Shown: one piece after another, positions 1 to 9,740 of the stretch
How positions within the stretch are numbered: position 1 is the stretch's first letter
Layout: each line of letters begins with the position of its first letter
From: Bacteroidota bacterium
Lineage (GTDB): Bacteria > Bacteroidota > Bacteroidia > Chitinophagales > BACL12
DNA length: 64,000 bases
NCBI GenBank assembly: GCA_016706865.1
Contig: JADJIS010000003.1
Location: forward strand, 1-64,000
Direction of reading: 5' to 3'
Program-made: the position numbers and the translations under genes
The notes under the pieces: model-generated
What the model was told of the DNA's origin: nothing
Database searches by the model: none
Seen by the model: the letters and a program-made list of their open reading frames with translations, nothing else

Positions 1-2
1 TT

Positions 3-266
3 AAAGAAAAATCCGCATTTCTGCCGGAAATTTTCAGAATCTCGGTGTTTGTGCGGGCTGCCAAAAATCCTTTCGGCGGAGCCGGATTCAGTTTTTATCC
101 CTACAAGGTTTTGCGGTGGAAAGGCCCGTTCTTTCTGATAGTTGCCCTCATTTCCACTGCCTTTTTTAATGGGCAAACATATTTTATAAAATTCTGTTCT
201 TTTTGCAATTGCTGGGATTTATTTCCCCTTATCGACAGGCTGTTCCAGCAGCTTAAATATCCATAA
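3..266 (+). CDS. C-terminal end of a glycosyltransferase family 2-like membrane protein (partial)
   Basis: The reading frame is open from the window edge to TAA at 264-266, so only the last 87 codons are visible. The tail contains NPFGGAGF, FYPYKVLRWKGPFF and a hydrophobic stretch (LIVALIST). This resembles the C-terminus of Bacteroidota family 2 glycosyltransferases, where a membrane segment follows the catalytic domain. The catalytic DxD and QxxRW motifs would lie upstream, outside the window, so the assignment rests on general resemblance only. A GTG or ATG inside the frame should not be taken as the start. The frame is intact, unlike the genes just downstream. Confidence 0.4.
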   Translation, partial: KEKSAFLPEIFRISVFVRAAKNPFGGAGFSFYPYKVLRWKGPFFLIVALISTAFFNGQTYFIKFCSFCNCWDLFPLIDRLFQQLKYP

Positions 267-404
267 CTTTGCACTCAGCCCGGTAGCCTATTTTTATATG
301 ATGAACCTGGCATTGTTGTTAGGATTTTGTCAAATGGGTTAGAAGATAAAGACCTTACCCGGAATCCCACACAGCGAAACGTAGAATAAATACTAAAAAA
401 CGAC

Positions 405-1603
405 ATGGACGAAATAAAATTAAACACTATCCGGGAAGCGATAGAAGATATAAAAAATGGCAAATTGATTATTGTTGTAGATGATGAAAACCGCGAAAAT
501 GAAGGCGATTTCATCACTGCAGCACACAATACCACACACAGAGATCATCAATTTTATGGCGAACTTGCCGCTCCAGAGGATTGATCTTGCCACCTATTGA
601 AGATCGTTATGAGAGTGGGATTGAGTTTAATAATTTGGATGATAATGCTGCATTGCATTCCGCACCATTCTCTGTTTCGGTGGATCTTATCGGACATGGC
701 GGCACAATAGGTATCAGTTCCATCGATCGGTCACTTATTGTTAAAGCATTAATTAACCCTGAAATAACAGCTAAAGATCAGCTCGCCCGGACATATATTT
801 CCATTAGGTGCAAAAAGGTGGTGTATTAAGAAGGACAGGTCACACAGAAGCGGCTAGATCTCGCCCGTTATGCAGGTTTGAACCAGCGGGAGTTTTAGTG
901 GAGATCGAATGAGGATGGAACCATGGCGCGGCTGCCCGACCTTATCCGAGGTTGCAGAAAACATAAGCTGAAAATTATTCTCTAAAAAGACCCAGTTGAA
1001 TATCGTCTTCAAAAGAAACGCTCATCACAAAAGAAGTTGCAGTTACCTTGCCCTCAGACTAGGAAATGTTGAATTACTGCCTACACCCAAGCAACAGTAA
1101 CCGGTGAAGTGCACCTTGGCACAGTAAAAGATAGTCTGGAGATAAGGGATGATGCAGTGATGGTTCGTGTGCACTCTTCCTGTGCAACAGGCGATATCTG
1201 GTTCTTGCACGTTTGCGATTGTGGCGATCAGTACATGCCGCAATGAAAATGATGGAAAAGCGGAACCAAAGTGTATTATTATATATGCAGCAGGAGGGAA
1301 GGGGAATTGGATTATTAAATAAACTCAAAGCCTATAAATTGCAAGAAAGGAATGGATAATGTGGAAGCAAATTTAGAACTCGGTTTCACCATGGACCAGC
1401 GCGATTATGGTGTAGGTGCTCAAATTCCACGCGACCTTGGAATTCGAAAACTGAAACTAATAACGAATAACCCAAAAAGCGGGTAGCTTTAAGGGTTACG
1501 GGTTAGAAATTATGGACAATATCAAGATAGAGATTGCCCTAACTCTCACAATGAGTCTTACCTCCTAACCAAGAGGGATAAAATGGGCCACGAAATCCTT
1601 TAA
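405..1603 (+). pseudogene. ribBA: Broken ribBA (DHBP synthase / GTP cyclohydrolase II)
   Basis: The protein would make 3,4-dihydroxy-2-butanone 4-phosphate from ribulose 5-phosphate (RibB half) and the pyrimidine precursor from GTP (RibA half), the first steps of riboflavin synthesis. The start at ATG 405 reads MDEIKLNTIREAIEDI and then DDENRENEGDF, the RibB active-site region. The match continues in other frames: GTIGISSIDR (about 700-735), RRTGHTEAA (about 830-850), then the RibA half with a Cys-rich CATGDI segment, CDCGDQ, QEGRGIGLLNKLKAYKLQE, VEANLELGF, GYGLEI and a last stretch KRDKMGHEIL ending at TAA 1601-1603. At least six frameshifts or stops and many substitutions interrupt it, so no full-length product is possible as read. 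Identity is secure; whether it is true decay or poor sequence is not. Confidence 0.85.
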
Positions 1604-1606
1604 GGG

Positions 1607-2051
1607 TTAAATCAAGCAACAAGCTTTGGTTCCGTGGCCGTAACTTACATTCAGCAATTCGTTCACTGAGATCAGCTCATCCGCGGGTGCGGCTTCAAAT
1701 GCTACGGGATTGTCGAATACTAAAATCTTTAACGGGTGACTTGCCGCCGTGGTGCCTTAAGCGTTTCGACAGTTTTGCAAATTGTTAATGGTGTCGTGTT
1801 ACCTGGTTATCTAAGTTTACACTTACAACCCGCTCTACTCCGGTTTGGTCCTTCTGCAGAAGAAAATCAAAACACTTGTTCGTCCAGTTGTATTTGTTGT
1901 ACAATTTCCAACCGTCGTGGTGACAATACATGTGTTCAAGCGACGATTTGATCGGGACCAACATTTCGCTTTTTAAAGGCTCGTTTTTTAAAAGTGTGTG
2001 AAGCATATACCCGTAAATTTTTTGGTTTCTGATTACAGGGTGCAAGGTCAC
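1607..2051 (-). pseudogene. Remnant of an unrecognised reverse-strand gene
   Basis: Two reverse-strand segments look coding and would join through a frameshift near 1785. The upstream one (2051 to 1785) includes YMLHTLLKNEPL, LEHMYCHHDGWKLYNKYN and GVERVVSVNLDNQV. The downstream one includes FDNPVAFEAAPADELISVNE and ends at a stop at 1607-1609, three bases from the convergent end of ribBA. The composition looks like a soluble protein with many aromatic residues. I do not recognise the family and cannot place the original start, which may lie further upstream than 2051. Confidence 0.45.
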
Positions 2052-2240
2052 TCGAAAAAAATACAGGCAAGAAAAAATCAGGTCAATTCAACAGAGGGTT
2101 TACATAGCAATATCATATCATTTTGATAATCAAGCAATTATCGAAATAATACGTGAGTAAAATTAACATAGAGGATTATTGCCCTCCTTTAAAAATTGGA
2201 AGGTAAGCTAAGCCTAGTTAGACTAATGAAATCCGGCTAA

Positions 2241-2389
2241 TTATCCACCTATTTCAGTGTCCCAAACGTTGCCTCTTGCATTTACATTTGAATTATGATG
2301 CTGTGCATCGTTCATTTGGATGTTACCATTGTTGTTTGAAGGGTTAGAAAGATACCCAAAGACATAAGAATAGAAAAAAGGATTGCCAT
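2241..2389 (-). pseudogene. Small exported peptide, frameshifted
   Basis: The reverse strand from ATG at 2389 reads a signal-like start, MAILFSILMSLGIFL. One frame change later it continues with NPSNNNGNIQMNDAQHHNS and NARGNVWDTEIGG before a stop at 2241-2243. The total length is not a multiple of three, so one indel lies near 2345. The hydrophobic start followed by an Asn/His-rich tail suggests a small secreted peptide of about 50 residues. No function can be given and the call is tentative. Confidence 0.3.
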
Positions 2390-2605
2390 AATGTTAAATT
2401 TAGAAGGTTAAGTTAATTTAGCTGTTATTTGTATTATTAAAACTGAATAAAAAGTCTGTTACATGCAAATACATGGTGTTAAGGGCTAACAAGTATGCTG
2501 ACAGATACGATAAGGGTAGTAAACAAAACTGCTGTGTGTATGCTAACAGGTAGTAATTAGTGACAAAAAGTAAAGTCTGTTTATTCTGCCATAAGTAACA
2601 AAATT

Positions 2606-4184
2606 ATGAAAAAAATAACTCAACTTATACAAACATTTTCACCTACTGAGATCAGCAGTTTGCGTAAATACTATGCGATAAATAGCAGACAGGACACCAT
2701 ATTAAGAAATAAACTATTTGAAATAACTCTCAAAAAATAGCCCTAAAAGTGACAAGGAAGCCGCCAATTTATGGATACAAAACCTGGTGCGGCCTTTTCT
2801 ATGTTAAAGAAAAGACTTTATAACGATGCATTAAAAATATTGTTCTGGGGTGAAGGCTCAAAACGATTTAAATCTAAATTTTACGAAAGTAGATATCAAG
2901 TTAGGATGATGATTATGGAAGCGGACATTTTACTTGATAGGCAATTAATTACAAGTGCACGAGATGTTTTAGTTAAAGCCGAAAAAATTGCCAATAAATA
3001 TGAATTAGATGAAGAATTGTTATTGTTAAAGGATTTAAAACAAACAAGAAGAGGACTATCTCGAACTCTTCCAAAATACCTTCAACTTTCCAAGGACAAA
3101 GTGCTTCATATAGATGATATAAAAGACAAATTAATGGCAGCAGATTATCAGCGTCAAATAATTATGCCGAATTTGTATGCTGCGAATAAGGATTTAAGCT
3201 ATATAGAAAAATCAAGAGAGGCAAATAAACTTTTAAAAGAATTAGTAGATAGAAATCCCAATGCAAATATTTTAGCATATTACTACCGAAGTCAAATAGT
3301 TTTTTATCACTTAACTAGTGATTATGTTGAAGGTTTAAAGGTTGCACTAAAATATGCAGATCTAATAAAAAATAGCCCTGCGGTTCATTCAAAAGATGCT
3401 ATGGGTTCTGCGGGATTATATTTATCAAACATAAGTCTGCAATTATATAAATTTGATGACTCAATAAGATATGCAGTAGATCATATGGACTATTTCTATC
3501 ATGGTAGTCCAAATCAAGTTGGATTATATGAAAATTTATTTGTAGCATATTTGACTACGAAGGAATTTATTAAAGCAGAAGCTCAAATTAAGATCGTAAC
3601 CTCATTTAAAATCGTTAAAACTGGTAATGTATTTCACTCTAGGTGGATGTTTTTTCGTGCAAATTATGAATTTGCTTTAAACAATTTTAGTGAATCATTA
3701 GCCATTTTACAGAAACAGACCACCTTAACTAAAGATAAAGCAGGGTGGTGGTTAGGATATAAAATTCTAGAAATGCTTTGCATAATTGAATTGAAGAATT
3801 ATGACTGGTTAGAATATAGAACTGAAACATTTAGAAAATTGTTGAGCTGTTCGAACAAAAAACATAGCTAGGCCTAAAATAATTTTAAAATTACTCAAGG
3901 CCTTAATAAAAGAGAATTACGATTTCAAGGCAGTTACTAATTTGCAAAAGGAAAATCTCAACTTACTAAAAAAAGGTGAAAGCGATTACCGTTGGGATCC
4001 TGATGGCTACGAAATCATCCGTTTCGACACATGGTGGATGGAAAAATTAAAAAACCTGTCAGGAAAAATTAAGTTATTTCATTTCCAAAATACATCCAAC
4101 TCATTTTCACAAAAGCTTCTTCCTTGTGAATGGTCTGAATGTTTTCCAGTTGCTGGGGAGTTGCAATATCCTGAACTTCATTAA
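2606..4184 (+). pseudogene. TPR-like cytoplasmic protein, broken by frameshifts
   Basis: ATG 2606 opens MKKITQLIQTFSPTEISSLR, then a TAG at 2738 and two compensating frame changes lead into the main frame at about 2771 (TKPGAAFSMLKKRLYNDALK). A long alpha-helical stretch follows, with pairs of helices such as SARDVLVKAEKIANKYELDE and AYYYRSQIVFYHLTSDYVEG that resemble TPR units. Near 3855 a third frame change moves the match to a frame that reads NIARPKIILKLLKALIKENY and then DYRWDPDGYEIIRFDTWW. This start and end are typical of a widespread Bacteroidota family of about 500-residue helical-repeat proteins of unknown role. The last 40 codons overlap the convergent hemerythrin remnant, so the original stop was probably near 4060. 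Confidence 0.6.
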
Positions 4185-4535
4185 AAGTATTCTCTCCTCA
4201 AAACGTATATGTTTTTCCAATTCGATCTGAATTTTTGAAGGGATAAAACATTTGGTGTATCGTTAAATAATTCTTTAAGTTGGCGGTGTTGATCTAGTGC
4301 ATCTAGAACATGCTGATGCTGATTCCCTAAAATTGGAAAAACTAATTTTCTTCCAATTCGAAATGTTGAATCAAATGTGTTTGGTAAAACCAATCGCAAT
4401 AATTTTTATTCTTTGCACATCAATACCTTTTGAAAATCCTGTTTTAATTTTCCAGCAGAGCAGGAGAGCCTGATGATGCTCGCGGCTAAGCGGTGCAAGA
4501 AATTCATTTCTTTTTATTGGTTTTATGTTCTGCAT
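4079..4535 (-). pseudogene. Hemerythrin-like domain protein, frameshifted
   Basis: Read on the reverse strand from ATG at 4535: MQNIKPIKRNEFLAPLSREH, then HHQALLLCWKIK, a stretch around CDWFYQTHL, then EEKLVFPILGNQH and DALDQHRQLKELF, and finally HIRFEERILF, ATPQQLENIQ and a terminal FCENELDVFWK with stop at 4079-4081. These His and Glu positions (REHH, H in NQHQH, DQHR, HIRFEE) match the metal-binding pattern of four-helix hemerythrin-like proteins, which bind oxygen or sense redox state through a di-iron site. At least three frame changes are needed (about 4400, 4240 and 4090). Identity is fairly clear; the gene is broken as read. Confidence 0.65.
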
Positions 4536-4582
4536 AAAAAGTGATAATTAAAAAAATATTTATTTATTCTAATGATCTATCT

Positions 4583-5646
4583 TTAAAAACACCTAAATTC
4601 CGTCCCTTCATTTGGAGTGCTTTGCACCAGAATTTTGCCTCCGGTGCTGTTAACAATTTCTTTAACGAGATACAATCCTATGCCCGAACCCTCTATTTCA
4701 TTTTCGAGGCGATAGTATTTGGAGAAAATGGCTTCCTGTTTGGTGGGGTCTATTCCTATTCCGTTGTCTTTTACAGAAATAACAATAAAGTTATCGTTGC
4801 GTGTGGTGGTGATCAAAATCTCGGGTCTTCGGTCGGGAGCTCTGAATTTGATGGCGTTATTCACCAGATTATACACTACAGATCGCAGTTTCCGGCGTGA
4901 GTAGGTGATCTCTGATACCTGTATATCGCTTTTTATTTTCACACCAATTGCACTGATATTGTCGTTGAGCGTGAGGCGCACATCTTCTAAGATATGTTCA
5001 AAATTGAGCAGTTCTATTTCGGCTTTGTATTTATGTTCGGTTTTGCGGGTTTCGGTGAGCTCACTTATCAGGAGATGCATTTTTTGTGAGAGAGCTGTCT
5101 ACAATTTTTAGAAGCGATTTGAACTCCTGTTCATCCTCCGGAGTTATATTTTAAACAGCTCAATTGCTATTACAAGGTTGGATAGAGGATTTTGATATCG
5201 TGCGAAATGGTATCCAACAGAATTTCGTGGTCAGCTATCAGTTTTTCCTGTTCCTTCAGGTTTTTTATGCGCATGGTGATCTCCACAAAAGTGATAATTA
5301 CCCCATCGGTCTTGTTGTCGCGCATTTTCACATAAGGAATAATATTCATCTGATACCAACGCAGATCTGTGGTTTGGATCTCCTTCTCCAGAATTTCGTT
5401 GCTATCAATTACTTGCTGAATATTTTCGATGATAGAAGGAAAACGGAAGTTGTCTTTTATGTCGTCAATTGGCCTGCCAATATCAGTTTTGGCAAGGTTG
5501 AACTGTTTCATTGCCGGCGGTGTAAATTTCTGTAATTTGAGGTTGCCGTCAATAAACAATTGAGGTATAATGGTATTGCGGAAATAATTTTCGAGTTCGT
5601 CGTTGTGCTCTATCAGTGATTTTATCTGTTGATTCTTGTCGGTCAT
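4583..5646 (-). pseudogene. PAS-domain sensor histidine kinase, frameshifted
   Basis: The N-terminal part (5646 to 5170) starts MTDKNQQIKSLIEHNDELEN, carries a PAS-like domain (FTPPAMKQFNL, DLRWYQMNIIPYVKM) and ends in DTISHDIKI, the start of a HisKA box with the phosphoacceptor His in SHDIKN-like context. Two frame changes (about 5170 and 5085) lead into the catalytic half, MHLLISELTETRKTEHKYK, with the N box NLVNNAIKF, G1 box VKDNGIGID, F box and G2 box GSGIGLYLVKEIV. No transmembrane segment is visible, so it would have been cytoplasmic. This PAS style (PPA.K.FNL) is common in CheB/CheR/PAS-type kinases. No partner regulator is adjacent. The layout is convincing; it cannot make one protein as read. 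Confidence 0.7.
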
Positions 5647-6236
5647 TCTTGGTGGTTAAGTGTTCGTGTCTATAGCTCGAACAAATGTAGCAGGCTGGGT
5701 GTAAGGAGGCACTTCAGGTCAAAACATACATGTCACTAAGGGTAAAAGAGCTAAGTTTTCATAAATATAGGCAAAAACGGGGATTAAAACATAATTTGGG
5801 CCAAAAAAGGGTCTCAAATGCAGCGCAACCACTACCACCACAGCCCTAACATCCACGTCCGCAACCGCTATTACAAGAAAGTAACTTGAAATCCGATGAT
5901 ATAAAGTAAAAAACCAGCGCCGCATTGGAATCAAACATTGACCTTAATAGCAGATTGTGCCTTATTACGATAAAAGGTTTAAATTCGTATCAGATATAAA
6001 AAGAAATGACTATTAAAAATTAGTGTTTGGTTGCTCTACATAAGAAAACTGGTAATTTTTATTAGGATGTAGGAACACTAATTGCTAAAGTCAAGGCGTG
6101 AGATTTAGCATTCATACATCCGGATATATCAGTGCCTCTATTTTGGAATAATTTAATGCCTAACATCCATTTCTTTTTATACATATTTGAAACAAATTTT
6201 GAAATCAATAATTTTTATAACTTAAAATGTAACAAT
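5647..6236. other. Intergenic region, no gene seen
   Basis: About 590 bases separate the broken kinase and the broken glycoside-hydrolase-like gene, which diverge. I see no convincing reading frame, RNA gene or strong hairpin here. Both promoters would have to lie in this interval, but I cannot mark a clear one. Confidence 0.5.
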
Positions 6237-7056
6237 ATGAATTCTAAACCCAACGAATCACGCCATCTCCACAAACTTACCTATTTAGTGGTATGTATGT
6301 TTACAGTAAGTTATTTACTTAGTATGAATAATGTAACCACGTTTATTTTTTCTGATGGTTTTAAAGGTATGTTTATTTACGATGATACAATTCCGCCTGT
6401 TGAGGAAGGAATGCCAGACACAAATGGACTTGTTCAGGAAACGGTAGTAGATGGAATAGATACGGTCTGGTATTTAGGATATGACACTATAACAACGGAA
6501 TTTGAAGAATTTAAACTTGGAATCCTAGATTCTATAATAACGATAAATTTGGGTTCAACTAAAAAACAGTCACTAAAAGTTTATTCGGATTTGCAACTGC
6601 AGGTATTTTTCAAAGGTTGCAAATGCCTAACGACTCTTCTAGTTTAGATCAGTGGCAGTGGATTAGCGATATTCAACCTCAAGTGCTTCGCTTTCCCGGA
6701 GGAGCTGATAGTAAGTTTATGGATGTACTAAGTGGACCAGGTTACGGATATGACCTACAAACAATTGTACGCTATTTTGATATGACCGATAGCATTTTGG
6801 ATTATCCGACTTTAGCTGATGTTTTAGATGATGCTTCAATCGAAGATTCTATTGATAATTGGGTAACTCCTGCAGGAAATTACGTGGACGATTATAAAAA
6901 ATTCAAGGAATCTTGGAATGAGCAGCAAAATCTTGATTCGACACACAAGTTTATTGATGATTTCATAGAAATGGTCAAAAAAATTGAAGTTGAAAACGGT
7001 ATAACTGTTAAGGTAGTTTACTGCCTAAATATATTTAGTAATTCAGCTACTCAATG
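6237..7056 (+). pseudogene. Secreted glycoside-hydrolase-like protein, 5' part (split by IS)
   Basis: ATG 6237 begins MNSKPNESRHLHKLTYLVV followed by a hydrophobic signal segment (VVCMFTVSYLLSMN). A frameshift near 6580-6600 moves the match to a second frame reading RLQMPNDSSSLDQWQW and then QPQVLRFPGGADSKFMD and LSGPGYGYD. The RFPGG strand is typical of the first TIM-barrel strands in arabinofuranosidase/glucuronidase-like clan GH-A enzymes. The frame runs VKVVYCLNIFSNSATQC up to the insertion point at 7056 and resumes at 9734 with C-A-D-I-V-K-Y. With its 3' part this was a secreted enzyme of about 850 residues, probably acting on polysaccharide. The family call is by motif only. Confidence 0.6.
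7050..7056. repeat. Left target-site duplication of the IS21-family element
   Basis: CTCAATG at 7050-7056 is repeated at 9734-9740, just outside the two inverted-repeat ends. An extra A on each side allows an 8 bp reading. IS21-family elements usually duplicate 4-8 bp. Joining the flanks across one copy restores a sensible host frame (SNSATQCADIVKYLRDS). Confidence 0.8.
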
Positions 7057-7154
7057 TGGAAATTCCAGTCAAACTGACCCCACCTGAGCAATTTAAACTG
7101 ACCCCACTTCTGCGGAGCAAACTGACCCCATCTCTGCAATCCAAACTGGCCCCA
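7057..7154 (+). repeat. Left end and internal terminal repeats of the IS
   Basis: The terminal inverted repeat is followed by tandemly spaced AAACTGACCCCA-type boxes at about 7071, 7095, 7118 and 7143 (the last reads AAACTGGCCCCA). The spacing is about 24 bp. They are likely binding sites for IstA, by analogy with IS21. Confidence 0.75.
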
Positions 7155-7268
7155 CCTGTTTCATGTTGGACAGGCCCTGCATTTTTGATTTGATTATACT
7201 GTTTTAGCACGGTGATTTTTTACTGTTTGCATTATCGTATTATGACGATTCTGTAAACTTAATAAATC

Positions 7269-8810
7269 ATGGCGAATAAAACAATTAGTATGAACACAAT
7301 CAGACAAATAATGAAGCTTTATTCGCAACGAATGGGCAAAAAGAAGATCGGAGGCCGATTATCTATTTCCAAGAACACAGTAAAGCTGTATATCGATGCC
7401 TATCATCGATTACAAAGGCCCTGGGAGGAGCTTTCTCTTTTGACGGACTACGAGTTAAATAAAATATTCAATCCCGTACAAGAGGTTATTGCAAGTAATA
7501 AATTACAGCAGGTGTACGATTTTTTTCCAATTATGGAAAAGCAGTTACGCAAGCGGGGTATGACCATTGCTATCCATGCACGTCGATTTTTGGAGGAACA
7601 TCCCGATACCTATAAAGAGTCACGATTTTACTTCTATTACAGGCAATATCAAAAAAAAGCAAATCCAGTATGCATATTGAACACAAGCCCGGAGATAAGG
7701 CTTATGTTGATTTTGCAGGAGTTAAATTACCTTATGTTGATACAGAAACCGGAGAGATAAAACAAGCTGAAATATTCGTTGCTATTTTAGGTTGGAGCCA
7801 GTTTGTATATGTGGAAGCAATGCAGGATCAAACAAGTGAGGAATTTATTTTGGCTTGCGAAAATGCATTGATTTATTTTAATGGAGTTCCTTCTGCACTG
7901 GTGCCAGATAATCTGAAAGCAGCAGTAATTAAAACAGATAAATACGAACCGGAATTAAATGCAAATTTTAAATCCTTTGCAAATCATTATGGATTTACGG
8001 GTACTTGCCTGCACGCTCCCGAAAGCCACAGGACAAAGCACATGTGGAGAATATGGTTAAAATTGTATATAAAGATATTTATACCCGTATTTATGAAACC
8101 GGTATTTTGCCTTTGCCCCTGCTCAATGAACAGATCCGGATCTATCTCACTGATTTAAATAATGGATTGCTTACCGGAAAAAATTATTCAAGAACAGAAC
8201 AATGGACTTTTGAAAAAACAACACTGGATCCGCTGAACACTTCCAGATACGAAATGCGAAAAATGATCCAGGTTACTGTGGCAAAGAATGGTCATGTAAG
8301 GCTTGCTGAAGACCAGCATTACTATAGTGCACCGTTTGAATTGATCGGGAAAAATTAAGGTTGCAATACTCCCGTTCATTAGTGGAAATCTTTCAACAAT
8401 ACGAACTTATTGCAACACACAAAAGAGTGCTGAACCCACATCGATACACAACTGATCCAAAACACCTCTCACCCGAACACAGATATCTGACAGAATGGAA
8501 TCCAACTTTTTTTTTAGATCAAGCACGAGCAATAGATCCAATTGTGGAAAAATATATTGAGCAAGTACTTGCCAAAAGACAACACCCTGAACAATCCTAT
8601 AAGTCATGTTCGGGTATCTTATCATTTGCAAAACGAGTAGGACCTGCAAGATTAATAAATGCATGCAGACGTGCAATAGAGGTGGGTTATTACAACTATG
8701 GGATCATTGATGATATATTGAAAAATAATATGGATGACTATACAGATGAACCCGGCCCCGATAATATGCCACAGCATGAAAACATACGCGGTGGCGATTA
8801 TTATCAATAA
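7269..8810 (+). pseudogene. istA: IstA transposase of the IS21 family, frameshifted
   Basis: ATG 7269 starts MANKTISMNTIRQIMKLYSQ with an N-terminal helix-turn-helix (IGGRLSISKNTVKLYI). The match then moves through three frame changes (about 7665, 8020 and 8355). The DDE catalytic residues are all still visible but in different frames: Asp in KAYVDFAG (about 7700), Asp in LVPDNLKAAV (about 7905) and Glu in AHVENMVK (about 8045). The C-terminal part runs YYSAPFELIGK, RYLTEWNPTFFLDQARAI and ends MPQHENIRGGDYYQ. Expected length is about 510 residues. As read it cannot make an active transposase; three separate breaks argue against a programmed frameshift. Confidence 0.85.
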
Positions 8811-8870
8811 AAATAATGCAAATAAAAAATCAAAATTATTTATTTAATCAAATCAAAAAACAAAAAAACA

Positions 8871-9611
8871 ATGCAGGAAATGTTAACCAAAATGAAGTCC
8901 ATGCGCCTTCTGGGAATGGCACAAGCCTTCCAATTATCAATGGAATCAGGTAAGAACGAAAAGTTTACCTCGGATGAAATGGTCACTCATCTGATTGAAT
9001 CGGAATGGGACGATAGACATAACAGAAAAATGAATCGGACAGTGAAAGATGCCCGGTTCCGTTATAAAGCAAGCATCGAACAAATTACTTTTGATGATAA
9101 TCGGGTAGATAAAAACCAAATACACCGATTGGCTGATTGTAATTTTATTAAACGCCATGAAAATATTATTATTACCGCATCAGGTATCGGAAAAAGTTAT
9201 TTAGCATCAGCAATTGGTCATCAGGCATGTTCAATGGGTTATCGGGTTCTGTATCAACACAGTGCGAAACTCTTTGCACGAATGAAAATAGCAAAAGCAG
9301 ACGGGTCTTATTTAAAAGAGCTGTCTAAAATGGAAAAACAACAATTATTATTGATAGATGATTTTGGAATACAACCACTTGATGCGCAAAGCAGGTCAGC
9401 ATTAATGGAAATCATTGAGGATAGGCACGGAAAATCATCAGTAATCATAACATCACAAGTGCCGGTAAGTGGCTGGCATGATATCATCGGCGAACAAACC
9501 ATTGCAGATGCAATTTTAGATCGGATCGTGCACGATGCACATCGGGTTGAAATGAAAGGTGAATCATTAAGAAAAAAAGACACCTGGAAGCGGAAGAAAA
9601 ATTTGATTTAA
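8871..9611 (+). CDS. istB: IstB-like ATP-binding helper protein
   Basis: IstB is an AAA+ ATPase that helps the IS21 transposase select and engage target DNA. The frame is intact for 246 residues, close to the family norm of about 245-260. The Walker B motif reads LLLIDDFG, and sensor segments SSVIITSQVP and ILDRIVHDAHRVE follow. The Walker A loop reads ITASGIGKSYLAS, one residue shorter than the usual G-x-x-G-x-G-K-S layout in IstB, which suggests a three-base deletion that may weaken nucleotide binding. It lies 60 bases after istA, in the standard order, and ends 122 bases before the right end of the element. Confidence 0.85.
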   Translation: MQEMLTKMKSMRLLGMAQAFQLSMESGKNEKFTSDEMVTHLIESEWDDRHNRKMNRTVKDARFRYKASIEQITFDDNRVDKNQIHRLADCNFIKRHENIIITASGIGKSYLASAIGHQACSMGYRVLYQHSAKLFARMKIAKADGSYLKELSKMEKQQLLLIDDFGIQPLDAQSRSALMEIIEDRHGKSSVIITSQVPVSGWHDIIGEQTIADAILDRIVHDAHRVEMKGESLRKKDTWKRKKNLI

Positions 9612-9733
9612 AAAATTAAAACTAACTTAGCCAAACATTGCAAAAAACAATTATTAATAAATCAAAAATGAGAGGCAACTTTGAGGGGTCAGTTTAGATT
9701 GCAGAAGTGGGGTCTGTTTGGTTGGAATATCCA

Positions 9734-9740
9734 CTCAATG
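9734..9740. repeat. Right target-site duplication of the IS21-family element
   Basis: CTCAATG repeats the left copy at 7050-7056; it begins directly after the terminal TCCA of the element. Confidence 0.8.

Larger units (their letters stand above)
7057..9733 (+). mobile_element. IS21-family insertion sequence
   Basis: The element is 2677 bp, begins TGGAAATTCCAG and ends in the inverse of TGGATATTCCAA, giving imperfect inverted repeats of about 49 bp (7057-7105 against 9685-9733). It carries istA then istB on the + strand, the standard IS21 layout. Further copies of AAACTGACCCCA stand inside the left end (about 7071, 7095, 7118 and, as a variant, 7143); IS21 elements characteristically have such multiple terminal transposase-binding repeats. 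It sits inside the glycoside-hydrolase-like gene and is flanked by a 7-8 bp duplication. Since istA is frameshifted, the copy is probably immobile unless another copy supplies transposase. Confidence 0.9.

Noticed and set aside
1736..1951. Small + strand Cys-rich frame
   Set aside because: It lies opposite the reverse coding remnant, whose sequence looks far more protein-like.
5719..5934. Reverse frame in the 5.7-5.9 kb gap
   Set aside because: It is short, hydrophobic-valine rich without a signal-peptide layout or start context, and has no family resemblance.
7269..8810. Programmed frameshifting in istA
   Set aside because: Three separate frame changes are needed, IS21 istA is normally one frame, and the neighbouring non-IS genes are broken in the same way.
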